Shown: piece after piece, positions 24,911 to 33,941 of the stretch
Numbering within the stretch: position 1 is the stretch's first letter
Layout: every line of letters begins with the position of its first letter
Notes under the pieces: generated by a model
The model's database searches: none
What the model was told of the DNA's origin: nothing
What the model saw: only the letters and a program-made list of their open reading frames with translations
Assembly (NCBI GenBank): GCA_039565995.1
Contig: CP154795.1
Location: 1,488,001 to 1,552,000 of the forward strand
Direction: 5' to 3'
DNA from: Propionibacteriaceae bacterium ZF39
GTDB lineage: Bacteria > Actinomycetota > Actinomycetes > Propionibacteriales > Propionibacteriaceae
DNA length: 64,000 bases
Made by a program: the position numbers and the translations under genes

Positions 24911-25591
24911 TCAGGCGCGGTGATAGCGCAGAGTCGCCGTGAGGACCATCAGCGTACCCTCCGCCGAGGTGAGCCGGGCCACGTCCTCCGGGGTGATCTC
25001 TCCACCACTCATCAGGCGGTTTGCCGCGGATCCTGTCGCGTAGTGGGCCCAACCCTCCGGTCGGACGAGCCGTTTGCCCAGCCTTTCGTCCGTGCGGTCA
25101 CTGGGCTTCACATGGAGCGTGATGTCGTTGCCGCACACGTAACGGACATCGGGATAACGGTGGGGAGGCTTGGGCTGGTCATAGTTGTCCAGCATGACCG
25201 GCAGACCATGGCGCGCTGGGTTGCTCGACGGGTCGGGCTGACATCCGGCGTCCAGCAATCCCTCGTGGAGCGTGGTTGCCCCGGCCCGCAGCTCACCGAC
25301 CTCGAGCGCGAGGTTGTGGGTCACGGTGCAATCCCAGTCGTAGGAATCATCCCGCTTCCAGTTGTGGATCCCCTCGAGGCAATAGTCCGCGCGGAACTCG
25401 GCGAGAACGGTCTCGCCCGCTTTCAGTCCGGCGGTGAACCCGGCGAGCGTTTCGGCGGCCGCTTCGGCCTTCGCCCGGACTTTGTCGGATGCGGGATCGG
25501 GCGCACCCATGCCACAGCCGGTCAGGGTGACGACGAGAGCGACGATCCCGTGGGGCAGCCGGCGTACCCACCGCTGGGCGAACGGCCTCAC
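24911..25591 (-). CDS. Predicted secreted lipoprotein of unknown function
   Basis: 226 residues. The N-terminus [20 protein letters not shown] is a lipoprotein signal with lipobox LTGC, cysteine at residue 26. The mature part begins with a helical stretch ([20 protein letters not shown]) and contains several cysteines ([30 protein letters not shown]) that could form two disulfides outside the membrane. I do not recognise the family. The start codon overlaps the stop of the upstream rhomboid gene by 4 bases, so the pair is co-translated. It might be a substrate or partner of the rhomboid; that is inference. Confidence 0.75.
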   Translation of the reverse strand: MRPFAQRWVRRLPHGIVALVVTLTGCGMGAPDPASDKVRAKAEAAAETLAGFTAGLKAGETVLAEFRADYCLEGIHNWKRDDSYDWDCTVTHNLALEVGELRAGATTLHEGLLDAGCQPDPSSNPARHGLPVMLDNYDQPKPPHRYPDVRYVCGNDITLHVKPSDRTDERLGKRLVRPEGWAHYATGSAANRLMSGGEITPEDVARLTSAEGTLMVLTATLRYHRA

Positions 25592-26208
25592 AGGCCGCTG
25601 ACGGTCTCGAACTTCCGGGTCGCGCGACGATGCATGACCCAGGCGGCGAAGACGCCACCGATGGCGCCACCCAGATGGGCCTGCCAGGAGACCCCGGCCT
25701 GGGTCGGGAACACGCCGAAGAGCACGGAGCCATAGACGAGGAACACGAGGATCGAGATCGCGATCGACCTGATGTCACGGGCGAAGAAGCCGCGGGCCAT
25801 CAGATAGGTCAACCAGCCGAACACCACGCCCGACGCGCCGACGACGACGTGGTGCGCGGGGGTCAGGATCCAGGCCGCAATGCCCGAGGCCACGACCGAC
25901 ACGATCGTGGACCAGAAGAAGCGCAGCGCGCCACCACGGCCGACAAGGATCAGGAAGCCGAGGACGAGGAGGGGGAGGGAGTTCGCAATGAGATGCCCGA
26001 AGCCCGCGTGGAGGAAGGGGGCGAAGAAGATGCCCACCCAACCCATGGGTTCCTGGGCGTGGATGCCGAGCTTGTCGAGTGCGCCGAGCAGGACCGTGTC
26101 GATCGCTTCGAGGACCCAGAGCAGGACGACGGCCAACACCATGAAGATCGCCGCCCCCTTGGGGGTCTCGACCTTGCGTCGACCGGGGGTGGGATTGGCG
26201 TAGGTCAT
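25588..26208 (-). CDS. Rhomboid-family intramembrane serine protease
   Basis: 206 residues with six or seven membrane segments. The catalytic serine is in [15 protein letters not shown] near residue 125 (GxSG motif), and the catalytic histidine in [16 protein letters not shown] near residue 180. The [15 protein letters not shown] stretch matches the conserved H..N region in the second helix of rhomboids. It cleaves single-pass proteins within the membrane; targets are unknown. ATG 26208 begins just upstream of the first hydrophobic segment. It is divergent from lepA, with 153 bases between the starts. Confidence 0.9.
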   Translation of the reverse strand: MTYANPTPGRRKVETPKGAAIFMVLAVVLLWVLEAIDTVLLGALDKLGIHAQEPMGWVGIFFAPFLHAGFGHLIANSLPLLVLGFLILVGRGGALRFFWSTIVSVVASGIAAWILTPAHHVVVGASGVVFGWLTYLMARGFFARDIRSIAISILVFLVYGSVLFGVFPTQAGVSWQAHLGGAIGGVFAAWVMHRRATRKFETVSGL

Positions 26209-26361
26209 GCATCCAGTATCCCGACGCCCGGGCCAAACCCAAGACCGAGCTGGTCCGAACCCGGCAGCCGGCGGACGGTCGAATCGGCCCGGGGGCGCAA
26301 TCGTGAGAAGATGGCGTGTCCGGGCGTACGCCCACGCCCCGTTCGACGACCCAGGAAGCTC

Positions 26362-28218
26362 ATGGCCCCGACTGTTCCCACCGCCGGCCACACCGATCCG
26401 GCGATCATCCGCAACTTCTGCATCATCGCTCACATCGACCACGGCAAGTCCACTCTGGCCGACCGGATGCTGCAGTTGACCGGCCTCGTGGACGATCGGT
26501 CGATGCGTGCGCAATATCTCGACCGGATGGACATCGAGCGCGAGCGCGGCATCACGATCAAGTCGCAGGCGGTGCGGATGCCGTATGAGAAGGACGGCCA
26601 GCCCTATGTGCTGAACATGATCGACACACCGGGTCACGTCGACTTCACCTATGAGGTGTCGCGGTCGCTGGAGGCGTGCGAGGGCGCGGTGCTGCTGGTG
26701 GACGCGGCCCAGGGGATCGAGGCCCAGACGCTCGCCAACCTCTATCTGGCCATCGACGCGGACCTCCACATCATCCCGGTGCTCAACAAGATCGACCTGC
26801 CGAGCGCGCAGCCGGAGAAGTACGCCGCAGAGATCGCGGGCATCATCGGCTGCGACCCGAGTGAAGTGCTCAAGGTCAGCGCCAAGACAGGCGAAGGCGT
26901 ACGCGAACTCCTCGACCACATCGTCGCGGAGATTCCGGCTCCGGTCGGCGATGCCGAGGCTCCCGCCCGTGCGCTGATCTTCGACTCGGTCTATGACACC
27001 TATCGCGGTGTCGTCACCTATGTGCGGGTCGTCGACGGTGAGCTGTCCCACCGCGAGCGCATCCTGATGATGTCGACCAAGGCGACCCACGAGGTCCTCG
27101 AGGTCGGCGTGATCTCGCCCGAGCCCAAGAAAGTCGACCGACTGGCGGTGGGCGAGACCGGCTATCTGATCACGGGTGTGAAGGAAGTCCGCCAGTCCCG
27201 TGTCGGTGACACGGTCACCTCGGCGGTCCGTCCCGCGAGCGAGGCGCTGTCGGGCTATCAGCACCCGAATCCGATGGTGTATGCCGGGCTCTATCCGATC
27301 GACGGCGACGACTTCCCTGTCCTGCGCGAGGCGCTGGAGAAGCTCCAGCTCAACGATGCGGCGCTGACCTATGAGCCCGAGACCTCGGGGGCCTTGGGGT
27401 TCGGATTCCGCATCGGCTTCCTCGGCCTGCTCCACATGGAGATCGTGCGCGAGCGGCTGGAGCGTGAGTTCAACCTCGACCTCATCTCGACCGCGCCCAA
27501 CGTGGTCTATCGCGTGATCATGGAGGATGGGTCCGAACACATCGTCACCAATCCGAGCGAATATCCGACCTCCGGCAAGATCGCCGAGGTCCATGAGCCG
27601 GTGGTGAAGGCGACGATTCTGGCGCCGGCCGAATACATCGGCACGATCCTCGAGCTCTGCCAGACCCGCCGCGGCATCCAGCAGGGACTCGATTATCTGT
27701 CCGAGGACCGGGTCGAGATCCGCTATGAGTTGCCGCTGGCCGAGATCGTGTTCGACTTCTTCGATGCGCTGAAGTCGCGGACCAAGGGTTATGCGTCGCT
27801 CGACTATGACGAGGCGGGGGAGCAGGCGGCGGACCTCGTGAAGGTCGACATCCTCCTGCATGGCGATCCGGTCGATGCCTTCTCGGCGATCGTGCACAAG
27901 GACAAGGCGTACGCCTATGGCATCGCCATGGCCGGCAAGCTCAAGGAACTCATCCCGAGGCAGCAGTTCGAGGTGCCGATCCAGGCTGCCATCGGCGCCC
28001 GCGTGATCGCCCGCGAGACCATCCGCGCCATCCGCAAGGACGTGCTCGCGAAGTGTTATGGCGGTGACATCTCCCGCAAGCGGAAGCTGCTCGAGAAGCA
28101 GAAGGAAGGCAAGAAGCGGATGAAGATGGTCGGCCGCGTCGAGGTGCCCCAGGAGGCCTTTGTCGCCGCGCTGTCCACCGGTGAAGGCGGTGGCAAGGAC
28201 AAGGGCGAGAAGAAGTGA
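26362..28218 (+). CDS. lepA: Translation elongation factor 4 (LepA)
   Basis: 618 residues. GTPase motifs are [17 protein letters not shown] (G1), [12 protein letters not shown] (G2 region), [14 protein letters not shown] (G3), NKIDLPSA (G4) and VSAKTGEGV (G5). The LepA-specific C-terminal domain follows, with the ending [19 protein letters not shown] and [10 protein letters not shown]4 acts on stalled or early-elongating ribosomes. ATG 26362 has AGGAAG upstream. Tyrosine codons here are almost all TAT, with TAC largely confined to GCGTACGCC contexts. The stop overlaps the GTG of the nucleosidase gene. Confidence 0.97.
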   Translation: MAPTVPTAGHTDPAIIRNFCIIAHIDHGKSTLADRMLQLTGLVDDRSMRAQYLDRMDIERERGITIKSQAVRMPYEKDGQPYVLNMIDTPGHVDFTYEVSRSLEACEGAVLLVDAAQGIEAQTLANLYLAIDADLHIIPVLNKIDLPSAQPEKYAAEIAGIIGCDPSEVLKVSAKTGEGVRELLDHIVAEIPAPVGDAEAPARALIFDSVYDTYRGVVTYVRVVDGELSHRERILMMSTKATHEVLEVGVISPEPKKVDRLAVGETGYLITGVKEVRQSRVGDTVTSAVRPASEALSGYQHPNPMVYAGLYPIDGDDFPVLREALEKLQLNDAALTYEPETSGALGFGFRIGFLGLLHMEIVRERLEREFNLDLISTAPNVVYRVIMEDGSEHIVTNPSEYPTSGKIAEVHEPVVKATILAPAEYIGTILELCQTRRGIQQGLDYLSEDRVEIRYELPLAEIVFDFFDALKSRTKGYASLDYDEAGEQAADLVKVDILLHGDPVDAFSAIVHKDKAYAYGIAMAGKLKELIPRQQFEVPIQAAIGARVIARETIRAIRKDVLAKCYGGDISRKRKLLEKQKEGKKRMKMVGRVEVPQEAFVAALSTGEGGGKDKGEKK

Positions 28219-28775
28219 CGCGCCCCCTCGTCCTGGTCGCCCATGCCGCCGAAGCGGCTCATCTGCCCGACGATCTCGACCTGGTCCTGACCGGCGTCGG
28301 CATGGTCCAGGCGGCGTACGCGACCACGCGCGCCATCCTCGAACGCGCTCCTCGCACTGAGCAGCGGGCCGAGCTGCTCGTCGTGAATCTCGGCAGCGTA
28401 GGTGCCCTGCACGCCCATCTCGAGGGCATCCACGAACCGTCCGCGGTGATCAACCGCGATGTCGATGAGGACATGCTGCGGGCCCTTGGATTCACGCCCC
28501 ACAATCGCATCGCGCTCGACGGGGACGGACCCGTCCTCGGCACCGGCGATGCGTTCGTCGCCGGCGGGCCGGCGCGCGAACTGCTCCTCGACCGCTGCGA
28601 GCTGGTCGACATGGAGGGCTTCGCGATTGCGTACGCCTGCCGGGAGTTGGGCGTGCGCCTCCGCATGATCAAACATGTCTCCGACGCGGCCGACGAGCGG
28701 GCGCTGGCGTGGGTCGACCTTGTCGATCTGTCTGCCCAGGCGCTCGCCAGGGCGTACGCTGACCGGGTCTTCTAG
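28215..28775 (+). CDS. Nucleoside phosphorylase-superfamily nucleosidase (MTA/SAH nucleosidase-like)
   Basis: 186 residues, shorter than the usual 230 of MTA/SAH nucleosidase. The typical pieces are [18 protein letters not shown] near the start, [11 protein letters not shown], the ribose-binding [17 protein letters not shown] and the base-binding [12 protein letters not shown]. The enzyme would cleave the glycosidic bond of a purine nucleoside, such as methylthioadenosine or futalosine; which one is not readable. GTG 28215 overlaps the lepA stop by 4 bases, indicating co-translation. Confidence 0.78.
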   Translation: MTRPLVLVAHAAEAAHLPDDLDLVLTGVGMVQAAYATTRAILERAPRTEQRAELLVVNLGSVGALHAHLEGIHEPSAVINRDVDEDMLRALGFTPHNRIALDGDGPVLGTGDAFVAGGPARELLLDRCELVDMEGFAIAYACRELGVRLRMIKHVSDAADERALAWVDLVDLSAQALARAYADRVF

Positions 28776-28823
28776 CCCGGGAACTGGACTTGTCGGGTTG
28801 GCCGGTCTGTTCATGGGTGGGGG

Positions 28824-29021
28824 TGAGAGCCCTATGGAATTGCGTCCGGGGCGGAAGCGCTCTGGACCCCAGCCGCCACATGGTGGCTGGGACCGCTTCG
28901 TTCCGGGCACGGCTGCCGGACCGGCGGTCGAGCGGTGCGGGAACCCCTGCCGCGTCAGCTGAAGGCAATGTGCGGGATACCCGGTGCTTCCGCTCCGGAC
29001 GCAACTACATAGGGCGGCTCA
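28824..29021. repeat. 198-bp palindromic element between convergent genes
   Basis: The left arm (28824-28862) and right arm (about 28983-29021) are imperfect inverted repeats of about 39 bases, with shared blocks TGAG, CCCTATG, TTGCGTCCGG and GCGGAAGC. About 120 bases lie between them, including a local hairpin near CCAGCC/GGCTGG (28869-28890). This occupies most of the 354-bp gene-free stretch between the nucleosidase gene and the convergent CPBP gene. It may be a two-way terminator or a miniature inverted-repeat element; no transposase is nearby. Confidence 0.6.
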
Positions 29022-29129
29022 TCCACCCCTCGTGAGGAACTCGCCAGCGCCGGCCGGGAAATCAACCCGTCCCGGCAGCGAGAAAGTCGCCTTCCGGTTA
29101 GCCGCCTATGACACTCGGTTCGGGACGTA

Positions 29130-30179
29130 TCACCGCCGAACGACGTGCCCTTGTCGGCGTGGCACGCGCGGATCGGCCAGCGTGTCCCTCTGCACTCCGC
29201 GGCGTTTGGCCCACCACCAGACGAGCGCCACACACAGCCCCTGACTGACGACGGTGAACAGCACACTGACCAGGCTTCCGGTCGACTCTTCGCTGACAAA
29301 CGCTTCCTGCAGCCCACCGAACACCAGCGTGAGGTGAATGACCAGCACGTTGTTCAACGAATGGAGGACGACGGCGGCCTCCATGCCGCCGGTGCGCCAG
29401 ACGATCAGCGCGGCGGCCGCGGCGAAGAGAGTGAGGTCGACGAGGATCCACGGGTGCATGCTGCCGTGGAGCGCCGCGAACAGCAGGGATGAGGGCACGA
29501 TCGGCACGGCCCACCGCACCACCGGGTGACGGAAGAGGCCGCCGAGGTTCTGCAGGAACCAGCTGCGGAACACATACTCCTCGCCAGCGCACTGCAGAGG
29601 CGTGGTCAGCCACACCACGATGAGGAAGGCGAGAATCCGGGGATCGACATTCGGCCGGAAGCCACCCGACAGAGCCATCTGGACGACCAGGTTCAGGACG
29701 AACACGGGCAGCAGGAGCAGGGCGAGCCGGCCCGCCAGCCCCCACCGAAACTTCCCCGCCACGGAGTTCACGAACCCGGGTCGAAGGCCGTGCACGATCC
29801 GGGCGGCGATGAAGGTGGCGGGGATGCCACAGGCGAGGATCAGGTTCATCAGCAGGAGGAGGCTGGGGGTGACGACCATCGGCTCGGTGACCGCATCGCG
29901 CAGGAAATGTCCGGGGTCGCCATGGATCAGGAATCCACATAGGCCGAATCCGAACACCACGACCGTCGAGAGGGTCACCCAGGCCCAGACGAGGATCACG
30001 ACCGACGCGAACGGCTTCCACCAGCGCCGACCCAACAAGGGGAGACCTGCGTAGTCGAGCCGAGTCGCCGTCCCTGACCCGGGCCCGCGGTCGGCCGGAC
30101 CAGTGAACGATGGATCAGACTCGACCTCGGACCGGGCGGGGGCTCCGAGGGATTCAGCAGGGGGCAGGGGTGGCGTCAT
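29130..30179 (-). CDS. CPBP-family intramembrane glutamic endopeptidase
   Basis: 349 residues with about eight membrane segments after a 50-residue polar N-terminus. The CPBP (Abi) motifs are CAGEEYVFRSWFLQNL (the EExxxR pair), SSLLFAALHG (FxxxH) and VVLHSLNN near the C-terminus (HxxxN). These proteases include bacterial homologues of Rce1; many act in immunity protein or prenyl-protein processing, but a role here is unknown. ATG 30179 was chosen as the first start after the terminator of ino1. It lies downstream of ino1 on the same strand but beyond a strong hairpin, so it is probably transcribed separately. Confidence 0.85.
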   Translation of the reverse strand: MTPPLPPAESLGAPARSEVESDPSFTGPADRGPGSGTATRLDYAGLPLLGRRWWKPFASVVILVWAWVTLSTVVVFGFGLCGFLIHGDPGHFLRDAVTEPMVVTPSLLLLMNLILACGIPATFIAARIVHGLRPGFVNSVAGKFRWGLAGRLALLLLPVFVLNLVVQMALSGGFRPNVDPRILAFLIVVWLTTPLQCAGEEYVFRSWFLQNLGGLFRHPVVRWAVPIVPSSLLFAALHGSMHPWILVDLTLFAAAAALIVWRTGGMEAAVVLHSLNNVLVIHLTLVFGGLQEAFVSEESTGSLVSVLFTVVSQGLCVALVWWWAKRRGVQRDTLADPRVPRRQGHVVRR

Positions 30180-30251
30180 GGCTCCAGTCCAGCACGGATC
30201 GGGTCCCGCTCCCCACACTGCACGTGCTTTGCCGGAAGCGGCAGAGAAACG

Positions 30252-30284
30252 ACGGACCCCGGAGCACAGGGCTCCGGGGTCCGT
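30252..30284 (-). terminator. ino1 terminator hairpin
   Basis: Perfect 14-bp stem: ACGGACCCCGGAGC (30252-30265) pairs with GCTCCGGGGTCCGT (30271-30284) around a 5-base loop, 12 bases past the ino1 stop. On the minus strand a short GTTTCTC follows rather than a full T-run. Confidence 0.75.
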
Positions 30285-30296
30285 CCGAACACTGGA

Positions 30297-31382
30297 TCAG
30301 CGATCGATCTCACCGTCGATGAAGGCCTCGACCGACGCGCGCGCCAGGTCGTCCGGACGCTGCTCCGGCGGGGACTTCATCAGATAGGACGAGGCCGACA
30401 GCAGGGGCCCACCGATGCCGCGATCGAGACCGATCTTGGCGGCGCGGATGGCGTCGATGATGACACCGGCCGAGTTGGGGGAGTCCCACACCTCGAGCTT
30501 GTATTCGATGCTCATCGGGGCATTGCCGAAGCCGTGGCCCTCGAGGCGAACGAACGCGAACTTCCGGTCCTCCAGCCAGCCGACATAGTCGGACGGGCCG
30601 ATGTGGACGTCCTTCTCCTCGAGCTTGGCGTCGATATTGGAGGTGACGGCCTGGGTCTTGGAGATCTTCTTGGACTCCAGGCGCTCGCGCTCGAGCATGT
30701 TCTTGAAGTCCATGTTGCCGCCGACGTTGAGCTGATAGGTGCGGTCGACCACATAGCCGCGCTCCTCCATCAGCCGCGCCATGACGCGGTGGGTGATGGT
30801 CGCACCGACCTGCGACTTGATGTCGTCACCGACGATCGGGAGGCCCGCCTCCTCGAACTTCTTCGCCCACTCGGGCGTACCCGCAATGAACACGGGCAGC
30901 GCGTTCACGAACGCACAGCCGGCGTCGATCGCGGCCTGCGCGTAGTGCTGGTCCGCTTCCTCGGAGCCCACCGGCAGATAGCTGACCAGGACGTCGACCT
31001 GGGCCTCCTTGAGGCGCTTGGCGACGTCGACCGGGGTGGCGGAGGACTCGAGGATGGACTCGCGGTAGTACTTGCCCAGACCGTCCAGCGTCGGACCGCG
31101 GTCGACGATGACGCCCATCGTCGGGACCTCGCAGATGGTCATGGTGTTGTTGTGGGACGCGAGAATGGCCTTCGACAGGTCCATTCCGACCTTCTCGGCA
31201 TCCACATCAAACGCGGCGACGAACTGGACGTCACCGACGTGATAGTCGCCGAAACGGACGTGCATCAGGCCCGGGACCGACTCGTTGTCGGCGGCGTTGC
31301 GATAGAACTCCACTCCCTGAACCAGCGACGATGCGCAGTTGCCGACGCCCACGATGGCGACGCGGATGGGGTTATTGGACAC
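30297..31382 (-). CDS. ino1: Inositol-3-phosphate synthase
   Basis: 361 residues. The NAD-binding start is [20 protein letters not shown]; further family blocks are [47 protein letters not shown] and [17 protein letters not shown]. The enzyme turns glucose-6-phosphate into inositol-1-phosphate for phosphatidylinositol and mycothiol. GTG 31382 was chosen because GAGGAGG lies 6 bases upstream. A longer form from GTG 31424 is possible, since a TAAGAT hexamer sits 6 bases before that codon and would give a leaderless mRNA. The mycothiol enzyme Mca and an inositol-monophosphatase-type enzyme are encoded within 9 kb. Confidence 0.95.
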   Translation of the reverse strand: MSNNPIRVAIVGVGNCASSLVQGVEFYRNAADNESVPGLMHVRFGDYHVGDVQFVAAFDVDAEKVGMDLSKAILASHNNTMTICEVPTMGVIVDRGPTLDGLGKYYRESILESSATPVDVAKRLKEAQVDVLVSYLPVGSEEADQHYAQAAIDAGCAFVNALPVFIAGTPEWAKKFEEAGLPIVGDDIKSQVGATITHRVMARLMEERGYVVDRTYQLNVGGNMDFKNMLERERLESKKISKTQAVTSNIDAKLEEKDVHIGPSDYVGWLEDRKFAFVRLEGHGFGNAPMSIEYKLEVWDSPNSAGVIIDAIRAAKIGLDRGIGGPLLSASSYLMKSPPEQRPDDLARASVEAFIDGEIDR

Positions 31383-31430
31383 TAGTGGCCTCCTCGGAAC
31401 TGGACCGGACGCAATGTCCGCCACCGAGGA

Positions 31431-31436
31431 ATCTTA
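31431..31436 (-). promoter_or_regulatory. Putative -10 hexamer (TAAGAT) upstream of ino1
   Basis: On the minus strand TAAGAT is followed by 6 bases and GTG 31424. Transcription would start about 42 bases before the Shine-Dalgarno-preceded GTG 31382, or exactly at GTG 31424. Confidence 0.45.
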
Positions 31437-31541
31437 GTTGAAATTTCTAGAGGTCCATATTCCGTGTTCCGGTCTGCAGCCCGGATTCGACCCTGAGGTC
31501 AGCAAGGGCACAATGGCAGATCCCCAGTCACAGGAGGCCTG

Positions 31542-32753
31542 ATGCCGTCCACGCTGCCCGAGGGCGACCCCGTCCCGGCCGACGGATCGCTTCCTCAGGA
31601 AGCCATTGCCGAGCTTCGCAATCGCCCGCTCTCGTTCTATCTGCACGTGCCGTTCTGCCGCAGTCGGTGCGGTTATTGCGACTTCAACACCTACACGGCC
31701 GAGGAGCTCGGCCCGGGTGCGGGGCGCGGGGACTGGGTCACGGCGGCGCTGGCGGAGGTGGAGTTGGCCGACCGGGTCCTGGGTTCGGATCGGCCGGCGG
31801 TGTCGACGGTGTTCGTGGGAGGGGGTACGCCGACTCTGCTGCCCCCGGCCGATCTCGGGCGGGTGCTGACGGAGATCGATCGGCGGTTCGGGCTGACCGC
31901 TGATGCCGAGATCACGACCGAGTCGAATCCGGACACGGTGGATCGCGAGGCGCTGGACGCGCTCGTGGCGGCGGGGTTCAACCGGATCTCCTTCGGCATG
32001 CAGTCGGCCGATGAGCAGGTCCTGCAGATCCTCGACCGGGAGCACACCGCGGGTCGGGCCCAGGAGGCCGTGGCGGAGGCCCGGGCCGCGGGTTTCCGGT
32101 CCGTCAGCCTGGACTTGATCTATGGCACGCCGGGGGAGTCGCTGGGGAGCTGGCGTACCTCTCTCGAAGCGGCGCTCGCCGCCGAACCCGACCATCTCAG
32201 CGCGTACGCCCTGATCATCGAGGAGGGTACGCGGCTCGCGGCACGGATGCGGCGTGGGGAGCTGCCACTGCCGGACGACGACGATCTGGCGGACAAATAC
32301 CTGCTGGCGGAGTCGGTCCTGACGGCGGCCGGGCTGGATTGGTATGAGGTCAGCAACTGGGCACGGACGCCCGCCGACCAGTGTCGGCACAACCTCGCCT
32401 ATTGGCGCGGCGACAACTGGTGGGGCGTCGGCCCGGGCGCGCACAGCCACATCGGCGGGGTCCGGTTCTGGAATGTGAAGCACCCACGGTCCTGGTCGGG
32501 TCGGCTGGCTGCGGGGGCGTCGCCCGGTTATGCCCGGGAGGTCCTCGACGCGGAGACCCGCCGGATCGAACGCGTACTGCTGGAGCTGCGACTGGCCGAG
32601 GGGCTGGCTCTCGATGTGCTCACCGATGAGGAGCGCGCCCGGCTGGACGGGCCCGTCGATCGGGGCTTGGTCATCGTGAACTCTGATCGGGCGGTGCTCA
32701 CCCTGGACGGGCGGCTCCTCGCCGACGGGGTGGTGCGGGATCTGCTCGCCTGA
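31542..32753 (+). CDS. hemW: Radical SAM heme chaperone HemW
   Basis: 403 residues. The radical SAM cluster is PFCRSRCGYCDF (cysteines about 39, 43 and 46), preceded by SFYLHVPFC. Family blocks are FVGGGTPTLL, RISFGMQSADEQVL, SLDLIYGTPGESL and the C-terminal HemW region WWGVGPGAHSHIGGVRFWN. HemW binds heme and delivers it to cytochromes; it is often misnamed coproporphyrinogen oxidase. CAGGAGG lies 8 bases ahead of ATG 31542. Linkage with lepA, DUF3097 and hrcA is usual in Actinobacteria. Confidence 0.94.
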   Translation: MPSTLPEGDPVPADGSLPQEAIAELRNRPLSFYLHVPFCRSRCGYCDFNTYTAEELGPGAGRGDWVTAALAEVELADRVLGSDRPAVSTVFVGGGTPTLLPPADLGRVLTEIDRRFGLTADAEITTESNPDTVDREALDALVAAGFNRISFGMQSADEQVLQILDREHTAGRAQEAVAEARAAGFRSVSLDLIYGTPGESLGSWRTSLEAALAAEPDHLSAYALIIEEGTRLAARMRRGELPLPDDDDLADKYLLAESVLTAAGLDWYEVSNWARTPADQCRHNLAYWRGDNWWGVGPGAHSHIGGVRFWNVKHPRSWSGRLAAGASPGYAREVLDAETRRIERVLLELRLAEGLALDVLTDEERARLDGPVDRGLVIVNSDRAVLTLDGRLLADGVVRDLLA

Positions 32754-32798
32754 CGCGAAACGCGGGTCGGGATCCCTGGGCCGGGGCGTGGGCTGACC

Positions 32799-32804
32799 TA
32801 GCAT
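32799..32804 (+). promoter_or_regulatory. Putative -10 hexamer (TAGCAT), leaderless DUF3097 gene
   Basis: TAGCAT is followed by 6 bases and the GTG at 32811. No ribosome site is present. Confidence 0.5.
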
Positions 32805-32810
32805 CGCCGG

Positions 32811-33659
32811 GTGCGCTACACCGATGACGTCCTCAAACCGGGTTGGCAGAAGAGCCACCAGAAGAAATCGGCCGAGCAGGTGCTCGAGGTCGGGCTGGTC
32901 GTCGAGGACGTGACGACGGGATTCGTCGGCGCGGTGCTGAAGTGGGAGAACGGGCTCGTCATCCTTGAGGACCGCAAGGGCAAGAAGCGCTCGTTCCCGC
33001 TCGGGCCCGGGTTCTGGGTCGACGGCAAGCCCGTGGCCCTGGTGCTGCCCACGAAGAAGTCCGGCCCGCCGCGAGCGTTGACGCACACGGCCTCCGGGTC
33101 ACGCCGCAGCGCGCCCAATCAGAAGGCCAAGGTGGCACTGCCGAGCCGGATCTATGTCGAGGGTCGCCACGATGCCGAGCTGATCGAGAAGATCTGGGGC
33201 GACGACCTCCGGCACGTCGGCGTGGTCGTGGAATACCTCGGCGGCATCGACGACCTGCCCGCGATCGTGGCCGAGTTCAAACCCGAGCAGGGGCGCCGAC
33301 TGGGCGTACTCGCCGATCACCTCGTCACCGGCAGCAAGGAACAGCGGATCGCGGATGAGGTGGCGAGGGGACCGTACGCGGAGTGGGTCATGGTCACCGG
33401 CCATCGGTTCATCGACATCTGGGCGGCGATCAAGCCCGAGAAGGTGGGGCTGAAGGAGTGGCCGCACATTCCCAAGGGCCAGGACTGGAAGTCGGGGATC
33501 TGCGCGCATCTCGGCCTGCCGCACCGGGAGCAGGCGGACATTGCCCGGGCCTGGCAGGCACTGCTCGGCCGGGTGAACACGTGGACGGACCTCGACCCGA
33601 AGCTGCTCACCGAGGTCGAGCGGCTCATCGACTTCGTCACCGCCGACCACGTGGGCTGA
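32811..33659 (+). CDS. DUF3097 family protein
   Basis: 282 residues, full length. It matches the actinobacterial DUF3097 family: YTDDVLKPGWQKSHQKK at the start, GFVGAVLKWENGLVILEDR, FPLGPGFWVDGKPV, then a TOPRIM-like part IYVEGRHDAELIEKIWGDDL and VVVEYLGGIDDLPAIV. LGVLADHLVTGSKEQRIA and VTGHRFIDIWAAIKP follow. The EGRHDAEL and LADHLV patterns resemble the metal-binding Glu and Asp-x-Asp of TOPRIM folds, suggesting nucleic acid work; function is unknown. GTG 32811 follows a TAGCAT hexamer by 6 bases and has no ribosome site. The gene ends beside a large repeat array. Confidence 0.88.
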   Translation: MRYTDDVLKPGWQKSHQKKSAEQVLEVGLVVEDVTTGFVGAVLKWENGLVILEDRKGKKRSFPLGPGFWVDGKPVALVLPTKKSGPPRALTHTASGSRRSAPNQKAKVALPSRIYVEGRHDAELIEKIWGDDLRHVGVVVEYLGGIDDLPAIVAEFKPEQGRRLGVLADHLVTGSKEQRIADEVARGPYAEWVMVTGHRFIDIWAAIKPEKVGLKEWPHIPKGQDWKSGICAHLGLPHREQADIARAWQALLGRVNTWTDLDPKLLTEVERLIDFVTADHVG

Positions 33660-33671
33660 CCCTGGCACCGC

Positions 33672-33940
33672 TCCCTGAGGAGGCCGCCTGCGGCCGTCTC
33701 GAAGGGCCTCTGTTTGGTTCCCTGAAGAGGCCGCCTGCGGCCGTCTCGAAGGGCCTCTGTTTCGTTCCCTGAGGAGGCCGCCTGCGGCCGTCTCGAAGGG
33801 CTTCGTGCTTGGCTTCGAGACGCTCGTTCCTCGCTCCTCAGCCGTCGGTTTGCTGGCTTCGAGACGCTCGTTCCTCGCTCCTCAGCCGTCGGTTGGCTGG
33901 CTTCGAGACGCTCGTTCCTCGCTCCTCAGCCGGCGGCTGA
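33672..33940. repeat. Array of three direct and three inverted repeats
   Basis: Unit A, with CTGAGGAGGCCGCCTGCGGC and CGTCTCGAAGGGC, starts at 33672, 33719 and 33766 (period 47). Unit B, with GGCTTCGAGACGCTCGTTCC and TCGCTCCTCAGCC, starts at 33811, 33855 and 33899 (period 44). B read backwards shares CTGAGGAG and CGTCTCGAAG with A, so the array is a large palindrome of A-A-A and inverted copies. Each A also holds an internal GGCCGC/GCGGCC hairpin. It fills the gap between the convergent DUF3097 and antiporter genes. Confidence 0.9.
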
Positions 33941-33941
33941 G

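Noticed and set aside
25630-26361. Extension of lepA upstream to give 862 codons
   Set aside because: The extra part is antisense to the rhomboid gene; LepA homology begins right after ATG 26362.
26209-27897. Extension of the rhomboid gene upstream to give 769 codons
   Set aside because: The extra part is antisense to lepA and has shadow composition; the rhomboid fold is complete from ATG 26208.
33672-33940. CRISPR array
   Set aside because: The six repeats follow each other with near-identical sequence and no unique spacers, half are inverted, and there are no cas genes in the window.
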